Positions 1-6,844 of a DNA stretch of 33,856 bases are shown here, piece after piece (position 1 is the first letter of the stretch; every line of letters begins with the position of its first letter). Below the pieces are notes generated by a model. That model was given only the letters and a program-made list of their open reading frames with translations. It was not told where the DNA came from and did not search any database. The position numbers and the translations under genes are program-made. The DNA is from an uncultured Cellvibrio sp. GTDB taxonomy: Bacteria > Pseudomonadota > Gammaproteobacteria > Pseudomonadales > Cellvibrionaceae. The stretch covers positions 1 through 33,856 of the forward strand of contig CAMLOU010000031.1 in NCBI GenBank assembly GCA_946481735.1, written 5' to 3'.

Positions 1-60
1 TATCAGGATACGATGTGGGAAGCGGAGAGTATAAAGACGTTTTTTGACGTTGATAAATAA
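1..60 (+). CDS. possible 3' end of a gene truncated by the window edge
   Basis: Frame 1 is open from the first base to a TAA at 58-60 and ends in a protein-like stretch, MWEAESIKTFFDVDK. The other two forward frames close earlier, at 33 and 45. With only 19 residues visible no family can be named, and the frame could be chance. Upstream sequence would settle it. Confidence 0.3.
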   Translation, partial: YQDTMWEAESIKTFFDVDK

Positions 61-138
61 AAAATTTTGCTGAGAATTGAGTTAGCTGATTTTCAGTTTG
101 TTGTAGAAGGATTTTATTGTAGAGGAACTTCGTAGTAC

Positions 139-244
139 GTTTGTCATTAGGCCTTTTGTTTCGAAAACGCATGAATACATCCCTGTAGCTCCTTCAAGTC
201 GTCCCTGACTTGAAGGTTTCGAAACAAAAGGCCTAACGCCAAAC
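139..244 (-). repeat. 106-bp folded intergenic repeat, copy A
   Basis: Long inverted repeat with outer arms 139-166 and 217-244 (26 of 28 positions pair; the inner 20, 147-166 with 217-236, are perfect). An inner hairpin pairs 191-200 perfectly with 207-216 around a 6-nt loop. Between the inner hairpin and one outer arm lies an unpaired core containing CTACAGGGATGTATTCATGC on the minus strand. A second element of exactly the same length is at 21832-21937 in the opposite orientation. The two share ends, loop and core but differ in the stems in a compensated way. The element lies just downstream of the DUF934 gene stop. Function unknown; it could be a transcribed RNA structure or a small mobile repeat. 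Confidence 0.85.
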
Positions 245-278
245 TTGCATTGTGCAAGCTTCAACCTTTTTCTTTAAA

Positions 279-782
279 TCAAGCCCTACGACGAAACAAA
301 GGCAAAGGTTGGTCTACAGACGCTTGATAATATTCAGTGAAATCATTGAGTGACTTCAACGCAGCTTGCAAATCCGTTTCCGGGTTGCTGAATGCAAATG
401 CATTAACGCCACAGCGACGTAGATAGCAAAGTTGATCGCGAATAAAATGACCCACCGCGCGCAATTCCCCGGTAAAACCAAAGCGCTCGCGCAGCAAACG
501 CGCAGTAGAAAACGCGCGACCATCCATAAAGGTTGGGAAATTTACCGCGACCAAAGGCAGCGATTGTGCGTCTTCGCCGAGTAAATCGGCTGTCTCGTCG
601 CTATCGAGCCATACGCCGATGTCTGTACGGCTTTGCAGTTGCGCTTTTTGCGCAAGCCACACGGACAGGGGCACGATCACGTGACCGGTGGGAACCGCAA
701 CGTCTGTGGCTTCGCCTTCGGGTTTGGGCAGGAGTGTCCAGGTATCCTCGACAATCGCGCCGTCTTTAACTAGCTTTGGCAT
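279..782 (-). CDS. DUF934 family protein, sulfite reduction partner
   Basis: A 167-residue protein starting MPKLVKDG at 782. The longer open frame only reads out-of-frame through the end of the sulfite reductase gene and was not used. The start overlaps the upstream reductase stop by 17 bp, so the two are translationally coupled in one minus-strand operon. The conserved half of DUF934 is visible: FMDGRAFSTARLLRERFGF, then ELRAVGHFIRDQL and LRRCGVNAF. Members almost always follow a CysI-type sulfite reductase, as in Pseudomonas, and are annotated as probable oxidoreductases of sulfite reduction. The biochemical role is not established and I see no cofactor motif. Family call is firm; function is inferred from the neighbour. 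Confidence 0.88.
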   Translation of the reverse strand: MPKLVKDGAIVEDTWTLLPKPEGEATDVAVPTGHVIVPLSVWLAQKAQLQSRTDIGVWLDSDETADLLGEDAQSLPLVAVNFPTFMDGRAFSTARLLRERFGFTGELRAVGHFIRDQLCYLRRCGVNAFAFSNPETDLQAALKSLNDFTEYYQASVDQPLPLFRRRA

Positions 783-2430
783 AAACACGCTCCTTAAAGG
801 GAGTTGCACCGATGCGGCGATAGGTGTCGATAAACAGTTCTTCTTCGGTCCGGTTTTCGACGAATACATCAACCAGCTTCTGGATGACTGACGGCATGTC
901 GTCGGCGCTGAATGACGGACCGAGTACATCGCCCAACGATGCATCATTGCTGGCACTACCGCCCAGTTGAACCTGATAAAACTCTTCGCCTTTTTTATCC
1001 ACGCCGAGAATACCGATATGGCCCACATGGTGGTGGCCACAGGCGTTCATGCAACCGGAAATATTCAAATCGATATCGCCCAGATCGTAGACGTAATCCA
1101 TATCGGCAAATTGACGCTGGATGGATTCGGCAATCGGAATGGACTTGGCATTGGCCAATGAGCAGAAATCGCCACCGGGGCAGCAGATGATGTCGGTGAT
1201 GGTGCCGATATTCGGCGTCGCAAAACCGGCGGCCTTGGCTTTTTGCCACAGGGCAAACAGCTCGGTCTTTTTAACATCGGCCAGGACAATATTTTGCTCG
1301 TGGGTGGTGCGGGCTTCGCTGAAGCTGAATTCATCGGCGAGGTTGGCAATGATCTCCAGCTGGCTGTCGGTGACATCGCCCGGTGCAACACCGGTAGGCT
1401 TCAGGGAAAGGGTGACCGCCGCATAACCGGGCACGCGATGACCGCGTACGTTACGTTGTAACCATTTGCTGAACGCCAGATGCTCGGCGGCGAGTGCATC
1501 TACTTCGGCCTGGGCTGCGGCGGCATCGATTGCTTCATAGGGCGGTTCGGTGAAGAAGCTCTTGGCCCGATCAATCTCGGCCTGGGTAAGTGTGTTGTTG
1601 CTGTCTTTCAGGTGAGCCCATTCGGCTTCCACTTTGTGGGTAAAGACTTCCGGCGTCAGGGCGCGCACCAGGATCTTGATCCGGGCCTTGAATTTGTTGT
1701 CGCGTCGACCGAACAGGTTGTAGACCCGCAGTATGGCTTCCAGGTAAGTCAGCAGATGTTCTTGCGGCAAGTATTCACGAATCACACTGCCGATCACCGG
1801 CGTGCGACCCAGGCCGCCACCCACATAGACTTTAAAGCCGACTTCACCTGCGTCGTTGAGTACGATCTGCAGACCGATATCGTGAACCTGTACCGCCGCG
1901 CGATCCTGCTGTGATCCGGTCACGGCGATCTTGAATTTGCGTGGCAGGAAAGCAAATTCCGGGTGGAAAGTGGACCATTGGCGAATGATTTCGCAGTAGG
2001 GGCGCGGATCGACAATCTCATCTTCAGCAACACCGGCAAACTGGTCTGATGTGGTGTTGCGAATACAGTTACCGCTCGACTGGGTACCGTGCATTTGTAC
2101 CTCGGCCAACTCCTGGAGAATATCCGGGACTTCGGTCAGGTCGGGCCAGTTAAACTGGATATTCTGGCGGGTGCTGACATGGCAATAGCCCTTGTCGTAA
2201 TGGCGGGCAATATGGGCCAGGCGGCGTAATTGAGTGGAATTCAACATCCCATAGGGCACGTTGATCCGCAGCATGGGCGCCAGGCGCTGGATGTAAAGAC
2301 CATTTTGCAGGCGCAGCGGTAAAAACTCTTCCGGTTTGATCTCGCCAGCCAGGAAGCGCTCCGTCTGGTCGCGGAATTGAGCAACACGCTGGCGCAGGAT
2401 GGTATGGTCGTACTCGTCGTAAATGTACAT
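766..2430 (-). CDS. cysI: assimilatory sulfite (nitrite/sulfite) reductase hemoprotein
   Basis: A 554-residue siroheme/[4Fe-4S] reductase, inferred to carry out the six-electron reduction of sulfite to sulfide for cysteine synthesis in the cytoplasm. The cluster/siroheme ligands are visible as C417-x5-C423 (CPGGDFC) and C460-x3-C464 (CMNAC, followed by GHHH). The N-terminal half carries the substrate-side motif HGTQSSGNCIRNTT. The start is taken as the ATG at 2430 (MYIYDEYDH), which matches my memory of Pseudomonas CysI. The open frame extends 21 bp to a TTG at 2451 with no better ribosome site. No obvious Shine-Dalgarno precedes either start. It overlaps the DUF934 gene downstream by 17 bp. 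Nitrite reductase is the alternative, but the DUF934 partner favours sulfite. Confidence 0.92.
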   Translation of the reverse strand: MYIYDEYDHTILRQRVAQFRDQTERFLAGEIKPEEFLPLRLQNGLYIQRLAPMLRINVPYGMLNSTQLRRLAHIARHYDKGYCHVSTRQNIQFNWPDLTEVPDILQELAEVQMHGTQSSGNCIRNTTSDQFAGVAEDEIVDPRPYCEIIRQWSTFHPEFAFLPRKFKIAVTGSQQDRAAVQVHDIGLQIVLNDAGEVGFKVYVGGGLGRTPVIGSVIREYLPQEHLLTYLEAILRVYNLFGRRDNKFKARIKILVRALTPEVFTHKVEAEWAHLKDSNNTLTQAEIDRAKSFFTEPPYEAIDAAAAQAEVDALAAEHLAFSKWLQRNVRGHRVPGYAAVTLSLKPTGVAPGDVTDSQLEIIANLADEFSFSEARTTHEQNIVLADVKKTELFALWQKAKAAGFATPNIGTITDIICCPGGDFCSLANAKSIPIAESIQRQFADMDYVYDLGDIDLNISGCMNACGHHHVGHIGILGVDKKGEEFYQVQLGGSASNDASLGDVLGPSFSADDMPSVIQKLVDVFVENRTEEELFIDTYRRIGATPFKERVYAKAS

Positions 2431-2801
2431 AGGGGCTAATACACCGTGCAACAGAGAATAGGTAGCTCACGCACGAGTCTGCAACCTCGGAACGCGGCTA
2501 AAAACAGGCGCGCAGCATACACTAAAACACTTTTGACAGCGAGGTATGCAGGCATCGCCGGGCTCATGGTTGGACTCGCGTGGGCAGGCAACATAACAAG
2601 CTTTAGTAGACCTTTGAACGAATATTTAACGCTATATACATGCGATTTCGTTATAACTCCATTATTTGGGTTGCCAATATCAAAGGATTTATGTTAAGAA
2701 TCGCGGTCAAGGTCGGATTAACGCTGTTCCGGTCATTCAGTGCGTACAATTTGTGCGTAAACCATAAAAATTCACACTGATATATCAGGAGAATAAAAAT
2801 A
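2431..2801. other. 371-bp non-coding interval, divergent leader region
   Basis: The interval lies between the sulfite reductase start (minus) and the small membrane peptide (plus). It should hold both promoters and any sulfur-responsive control. It is AT-rich from about 2590 onward. I see a short direct repeat (GTGCGTA at about 2740 and 2755) and several TA-rich hexamers, but no convincing paired -35/-10 or CysB-type site that I would defend. An 83-codon open frame at 2446-2697 has no ribosome site or protein-like composition and was rejected. Confidence 0.5.
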
Positions 2802-2918
2802 ATGAACGAACCCATTGAGTTAGAAGAGCATAGTGATAGCGTTGCCGATGCCATTGCTGCAGTTGCATTGATTGCTATTTTTGTTGCCGCTTGCGTGTTC
2901 TGGGTAAGCGGGCAATAA
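2802..2918 (+). CDS. 38-residue single-pass membrane peptide
   Basis: ATG at 2802 is preceded by a good ribosome site (CAGGAGAATAAAAATA). The product is acidic for 15 residues (MNEPIELEEHSDSVADA), then has one hydrophobic helix (about residues 17-35, rich in A, I, V) ending WVSGQ. A strong intrinsic terminator follows 29 bp after the stop, so it is a complete one-gene unit. I recall similar short peptides near sulfite reductase genes in pseudomonads but cannot verify it, and no function is known to me. It is too short for most gene callers. The N-out/C-in topology cannot be decided from sequence. Confidence 0.8.
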   Translation: MNEPIELEEHSDSVADAIAAVALIAIFVAACVFWVSGQ

Positions 2919-2947
2919 GTAAAGAATTTGTCATCATTCAGATCCCC

Positions 2948-2980
2948 AAACCCCGAGTATTTCCTCGGGGTTTGTTTTTT
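2948..2980 (+). terminator. intrinsic terminator of the 38-residue peptide gene
   Basis: Perfect 10-bp stem AAACCCCGAG (2948-2957) with CTCGGGGTTT (2964-2973), a 6-nt loop, then GTTTTTT. It lies between the small membrane peptide and the MarR gene and isolates the two transcripts. Confidence 0.92.
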
Positions 2981-3003
2981 GGGCTGGAGCCGGGCTACGT
3001 AAT

Positions 3004-3483
3004 ATGAACAATACTAAATCGTCCCAAACTGATTTCCACCTGCATAACAGCTTTGTTTTCTGGATTACACGCTTATCGAGTGTGATGAAAGAGCAATTTA
3101 ACCAACAGTTACAGGAGCAGGATGTCACCTGGCCGCAATGGATGATTCTCAACGTGCTGCACCATCAATTGGCCAAAACCCCGGCGCAAATTGCCGACAA
3201 TATCGGCGTGGATCGCTCCGCCGTCACGCGGTTGCTGGATCGGTTGGAAGTAAAATCGTTGATTGCGCGGGTACACGACGGTCTGGACCGGCGCTCTATC
3301 AAGATCCATATTACGGAGACGGGCCAAAACCTGATTGCTGAACTGAACGACGCCGCGGTGCGCCATCAGGAAGCCTTCTTGCGGGAGTTACATCCGACCG
3401 AGATGCGTGCCTTTAAAGGGAATGTACAAAAGTTACTGCGCGCGGGCGGTGTGGAGACAGCGCAGGCCTGGCGGCACATGTAA
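3004..3483 (+). CDS. MarR family transcriptional regulator
   Basis: A 159-residue winged-helix repressor type. Residues 12-45 give the N-terminal dimerisation helices (FWITRLSSVMKEQFNQQL). Residues 58-98 give the helix-turn-helix and wing (TPAQIADNIGVDRSAVTRLLDRLEVKSLI, then DRRSIKIHITETG, the typical D-x-R-S wing). C-terminal helices complete the dimer interface. Length is normal for MarR. The ribosome site is weak (GGAG about 19 bp before the ATG). The terminator directly upstream suggests its own promoter in a very short interval (2981-3003), or read-through. No operator palindrome is apparent. Ligand and target are unknown; the nearest candidates are the small membrane proteins on either side. 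Confidence 0.92.
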   Translation: MNNTKSSQTDFHLHNSFVFWITRLSSVMKEQFNQQLQEQDVTWPQWMILNVLHHQLAKTPAQIADNIGVDRSAVTRLLDRLEVKSLIARVHDGLDRRSIKIHITETGQNLIAELNDAAVRHQEAFLRELHPTEMRAFKGNVQKLLRAGGVETAQAWRHM

Positions 3484-3509
3484 TTAGCAGGCTGGCTTGT
3501 TATTTGTTG

Positions 3510-3728
3510 TCATGCATTGGCCAGCACCGCTTTTACAATGAGCACCATCACCACCACAAACACCACGGTAAAAATAATACCGGCAGCAATGTAGGTATAG
3601 ATATTCCCCCCGGTAAAATCCCGCTCACGATTCTTATTACTCTGCACACCGATAGCCGCGGCCAGGGTGCTGGAGACGATCTGCCAAAACGTGGGTTTCC
3701 TGACGGGCTTTTGTTCATCTGTCATCAT
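3510..3728 (-). CDS. DUF2970 small membrane protein
   Basis: A 72-residue protein with the DUF2970 pattern: KPTFWQIVSSTLAAAIGVQS, a basic linker NKNRERDF, then one long hydrophobic helix near residues 46-69 (AAGIIFTVVFVVVMVLIVKAVL). The family is a widespread proteobacterial inner-membrane protein of unknown function. Two in-frame ATGs lie at 3728 and 3725. The AGG upstream is better spaced from the second, so the true protein may be one residue shorter. It converges with the MarR gene and diverges from rluA, so it is probably monocistronic. Confidence 0.88.
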   Translation of the reverse strand: MMTDEQKPVRKPTFWQIVSSTLAAAIGVQSNKNRERDFTGGNIYTYIAAGIIFTVVFVVVMVLIVKAVLANA

Positions 3729-3759
3729 CTTGCCTGCTATATCTGTGATAGATACATAT

Positions 3760-3771
3760 AGATAGCTATCT
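3760..3771. promoter_or_regulatory. 12-bp palindrome between DUF2970 and rluA
   Basis: AGATAGCTATCT is a perfect palindrome in the AT-rich divergent promoter region. It is flanked on the left by related GATAGATA and TATAGATAG units. It could be an operator, possibly for the neighbouring MarR protein. That link is a guess from position only. Confidence 0.35.
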
Positions 3772-3863
3772 GTTATAAAAAGTAGCGTAGTTGCGTGGAC
3801 ATTACTGTAAAAATGGCCGGTCAGATATTATCATGCCCGGCCCACTTTGGTGCGAGTCCTGTG

Positions 3864-4538
3864 ATGTCTGATGATCTGGATGCTTTGGCGATTCTTCCTC
3901 CTTGTCACGAGCAAATTAGCGTGTTGCATGAAGACGAGGATTTCCTGTTGATCAATAAGCCGCACCGTTTATTGAGTGTACCGGGGCGCCATCCGTTGAA
4001 TCGCGACTCGGTACTTGTGCGTTTGCAGCAGGAGTTTCCGACCGCCAGTATCGTCCATCGACTCGATTTTGATACCTCCGGCATCATGGTAATCCCGTTA
4101 AACAAACTGGCCTTGTCTCACATCAGCAAGCAATTCCAGGCCCGTAGCGTGATTAAACATTACACGGCTGTGGTAGATGGTTTGATGAAAGAGGATGCCG
4201 GAAAAATTGATTTACCTATTGCGGCAGATCCGGATAATCGTCCGCGCTATAAAATTTGCCAGCAGCAGGGAAAATCGTCGGTGACCGAGTATCAGGTCAT
4301 GACACGTGACCCGGCGGCGGGTACGACGCGGGTGTGGTTGCATCCTATAACCGGCCGATCACACCAATTGCGCCTGCATTTACAAGCCATGGGGCATCCC
4401 ATACTGGGCTGTGAATTTTATGCGGATGCGGTTGTACAACAAAAAGCAGCGCGTTTGTTATTGCACGCGACGGAATTGGTTTTTATGCACCCACGCACGG
4501 GTGTCGCGGTGAAGGGGTATAGTGCAGCACCCTTCTAG
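3864..4538 (+). CDS. rluA: RluA-type pseudouridine synthase (23S rRNA U746 / tRNA U32)
   Basis: Converts uridine to pseudouridine in RNA. The catalytic motif is HRLDFDTSG with nucleophile D68 (D64 in E. coli RluA, from memory). NKPHRLLSVPGR near residues 31-42 and PITGRSHQLRLHLQAMGHP in the second half match RluA more closely than RluC or RluD. No S4 domain is present. The ATG at 3864 gives 224 residues, close to the 219 of E. coli RluA. The frame continues upstream to an ATG at 3813 and a GTG at 3795, but those add non-conserved sequence. No strong ribosome site distinguishes them. It converges with the helicase gene with only 8 bp between the two stops. Confidence 0.88.
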   Translation: MSDDLDALAILPPCHEQISVLHEDEDFLLINKPHRLLSVPGRHPLNRDSVLVRLQQEFPTASIVHRLDFDTSGIMVIPLNKLALSHISKQFQARSVIKHYTAVVDGLMKEDAGKIDLPIAADPDNRPRYKICQQQGKSSVTEYQVMTRDPAAGTTRVWLHPITGRSHQLRLHLQAMGHPILGCEFYADAVVQQKAARLLLHATELVFMHPRTGVAVKGYSAAPF

Positions 4539-4546
4539 CAGCCGCT

Positions 4547-6844
4547 TTAAAACACGTCCCACCAGTCCGGCAAGAGTTGCCGAACGTCTTGCTGAGCAAA
4601 GCGGTCGTCCAGCAGCCACAAATAACCCGTGTCATCTTGCGTGCGGATAACGCGGCCGGCAGCCTGGATGACTTTTTGAATGCCGGGATATAAATAAGCA
4701 AATTGATAACCCTGCTGGAAAACCTGTTGCAACCGCTGGCGCAAATGTTCAGTGACCGGATTAATTTGCGGTAGCCCCAGGGTCGCGATAAAAACCCCTT
4801 TTAATGCGTCGCCCGGTAAGTCTATTCCTTCACTGAATGCACCACCCAGCACAGCCAACCCCAGGAGATTTTGTTCCTGCGTAAACCGATCAATAAACGC
4901 CTCTCGATCTTGTTCACTCATCCGCCGGGATTGTGTGATAAGAGTAACCTCCTGCGTGGACAAACGTAGCCGCAACGTTTGTTCGACTTGTTGCAAAAAT
5001 TCATAGCTGGAAAAAAACGCCAGATAATTACCTTTAGCTTCGACCAACTGCTGCGCAATGATCGCGCAGATGGGTTCAATGGCAGTAGAACGATCGCGGT
5101 AGCGCGTTGAAATATGCTGCGCAATTTTGACGTGCAATTGTTTAGCGTCAAAGGGGGAGGGGACGTTCAGGTAAACCGTGTTTTCCGGCAAGCCCAGCAG
5201 CTGTCGATAAAAATAAGCGGGGCGCAAGGTGGCTGAAAAATAGCAAGCACAATGCGCATTCGCCAGTTTGCTTGCCAGTAAGCGCGCCGGAATCAGGTTG
5301 CGCAGTGTCAGGATCTCGTGCTTCGGTTGGGGGCGCTGCATATCAATGCAATAGTCCTCATCAACCAGCTCCAGTTTTTCCAGATAATTGATCGCATTAA
5401 AAAAGAATTCCTGCACCGGTGTGTGTTGCACCGGATGCTCGGGGTGCTGTTGCAAAAATTCTATATAGTCGTTGGTAAAACTGGTCAGCGCCAGATTGAG
5501 CTTTTCCGGCGAACCATCAAGCAGGGTGAGTTGGTTGTCATTAAATACCAAGGGTTTCAACGCTTCTCGCCAAAGCCGATTGATCCGGTCCAGGGATTTC
5601 TGAAGGGGTTTGGGCGCAAGACGTTTGGCCGCCAGCAGATCGCTTCGATTGAGGGAGGCGCTATACATTTGGCGGGCGCGTTCGATCAGGTTGTGACACT
5701 CATCAATGAGCAGATAGGGGTGCCAATCAAACTCCCGCGTTAATCCCTGGAGCAGGGCGCTGGTGTCAAAAAAATAATTAAAATCGGCCACCACAATATC
5801 GACCCAGCGGCTCATCTCCATACCGAGATAATAAGGACAAATCTGATAGCTATGAGCCAGCTGTGTCAGGGACTGTTTGGTCAGTAGCGGTAACGCATAG
5901 GCAGCCTGGCGAGCGTGAGTTAATTTATCGTAAAAGTCACGGGCAAAAGGACAGCTGTCGCCGGCGCAGCGTTTATCCGGCTCCAGGCAGATTTTTTCCT
6001 GGGCCGTCAGTTCCAGTATGCGTAGCGGCGTAGCAGCATTATCCGTCGCGATCAGTTGCAGGTTTTCCAATGCCAGTTGTTTGCCGGTCGTCTTTGCCGT
6101 CAGATAAAAAATTTTATCGACCGGCGTTTTGTTAAAGGCTTTGATCGCCGGGAACAGGCTGGCCAGGGTTTTTCCGGTGCCGGTGGGCGCTTCCGCCAAC
6201 AACACTCGACCGGTGGCGGCAGCTTTGTAAACCGATTCGGCCATTTCCCGCTGTGCGCCGCGAAACTTGCCATAAGGAAACGCCAGCTGATCAATCCATT
6301 GCGCAAGCTGTTGTTGGCGGGCGTTGATCTGTTGTTGCCACTGCCAGTAAATATCGGCCAGACGTTTGCCGTGTTCCTCCAATTCCTGCCGGGTAAAATG
6401 CGCATCCAGGCGATGTTCCTGTTGCTCGTCCAATTCGAAATACACCAGTGCGAGCGTAATCTTCGCCTGCTGATGTTCAGTGCAGAACATCCAGCCATAG
6501 AGTTTGGCTTGTGCCCAGTGTAATTGGCGATGATTGTCCGGTAGTTTTTCAAACTCACCGTAAAATGTTTTGACTTCTTCCAGGCAGTTAGTGTGGCTAT
6601 CGTAGCCATCCGCGCGACCACGAATCAGCAACCCCTCATGCTGGATTGTCAGGCTGAGCTCCTTTTGATAGTGGCTCGGCCTGCGCAATGCCACTTCCTG
6701 ATGCCCGGCAATACCTTCCTGCGCACTGGGGCTCGGCGTAAAACGTCGGTCGAGGCTACCGCATTTCGCGGCAAACTCAGCCAATGCCCTCACAGAAACT
6801 GGCCTCAGGCGCGGCGAGAGATAAACCTCATTGCCAACTGACAT
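4547..6844 (-). CDS. XPD/DinG-type Fe-S DNA helicase with N-terminal Cas4/RecB-like nuclease motifs
   Basis: 765 residues. Residues about 60-130 look like a PD-(D/E)XK fold: GRADG (D79), EVK (E90, K92) and an HWAQAKLYG helix (Q112). The helicase core follows: Walker A APTGTGKT (K225), four cysteines placed as in XPD/DinG iron-sulfur domains (C286, C293, C298, C336), DECH box at 381-384, and C-terminal motifs including AVLGGAFSEGIDL and QAAGRVIRT. It is therefore a superfamily 2, Rad3-like 5'-3' helicase, probably with added nuclease activity. The start MSVGNEVYL at 6844 overlaps the upstream FAN1-like gene by 17 bp, so the two are co-translated. The longer frame reads out-of-frame through that gene and was rejected. 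It probably acts in interstrand-crosslink or replication repair. Confidence 0.9.
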   Translation of the reverse strand: MSVGNEVYLSPRLRPVSVRALAEFAAKCGSLDRRFTPSPSAQEGIAGHQEVALRRPSHYQKELSLTIQHEGLLIRGRADGYDSHTNCLEEVKTFYGEFEKLPDNHRQLHWAQAKLYGWMFCTEHQQAKITLALVYFELDEQQEHRLDAHFTRQELEEHGKRLADIYWQWQQQINARQQQLAQWIDQLAFPYGKFRGAQREMAESVYKAAATGRVLLAEAPTGTGKTLASLFPAIKAFNKTPVDKIFYLTAKTTGKQLALENLQLIATDNAATPLRILELTAQEKICLEPDKRCAGDSCPFARDFYDKLTHARQAAYALPLLTKQSLTQLAHSYQICPYYLGMEMSRWVDIVVADFNYFFDTSALLQGLTREFDWHPYLLIDECHNLIERARQMYSASLNRSDLLAAKRLAPKPLQKSLDRINRLWREALKPLVFNDNQLTLLDGSPEKLNLALTSFTNDYIEFLQQHPEHPVQHTPVQEFFFNAINYLEKLELVDEDYCIDMQRPQPKHEILTLRNLIPARLLASKLANAHCACYFSATLRPAYFYRQLLGLPENTVYLNVPSPFDAKQLHVKIAQHISTRYRDRSTAIEPICAIIAQQLVEAKGNYLAFFSSYEFLQQVEQTLRLRLSTQEVTLITQSRRMSEQDREAFIDRFTQEQNLLGLAVLGGAFSEGIDLPGDALKGVFIATLGLPQINPVTEHLRQRLQQVFQQGYQFAYLYPGIQKVIQAAGRVIRTQDDTGYLWLLDDRFAQQDVRQLLPDWWDVF

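Noticed and set aside
139..244. Resemblance of TTAGGC and GCCTAAC in copy A to integron attC ends
   Set aside because: In attC sites the order is RYYYAAC first and GTTRRRY last; here it is reversed. Copy B lacks the boxes, and no integrase or cassette array is present.
82..264. 60-codon minus-strand open frame
   Set aside because: It is simply a reading frame through the 106-bp folded repeat. It lacks a ribosome site, and the repeat evolves by stem pairing rather than by codon constraint.
1480..1914. 144-codon plus-strand frame within cysI
   Set aside because: Antisense shadow of a gene with clear siroheme/Fe-S motifs.
2446..2697. 83-codon plus-strand open frame in the cysI leader
   Set aside because: No ribosome site, atypical composition, overlaps the divergent promoter region.
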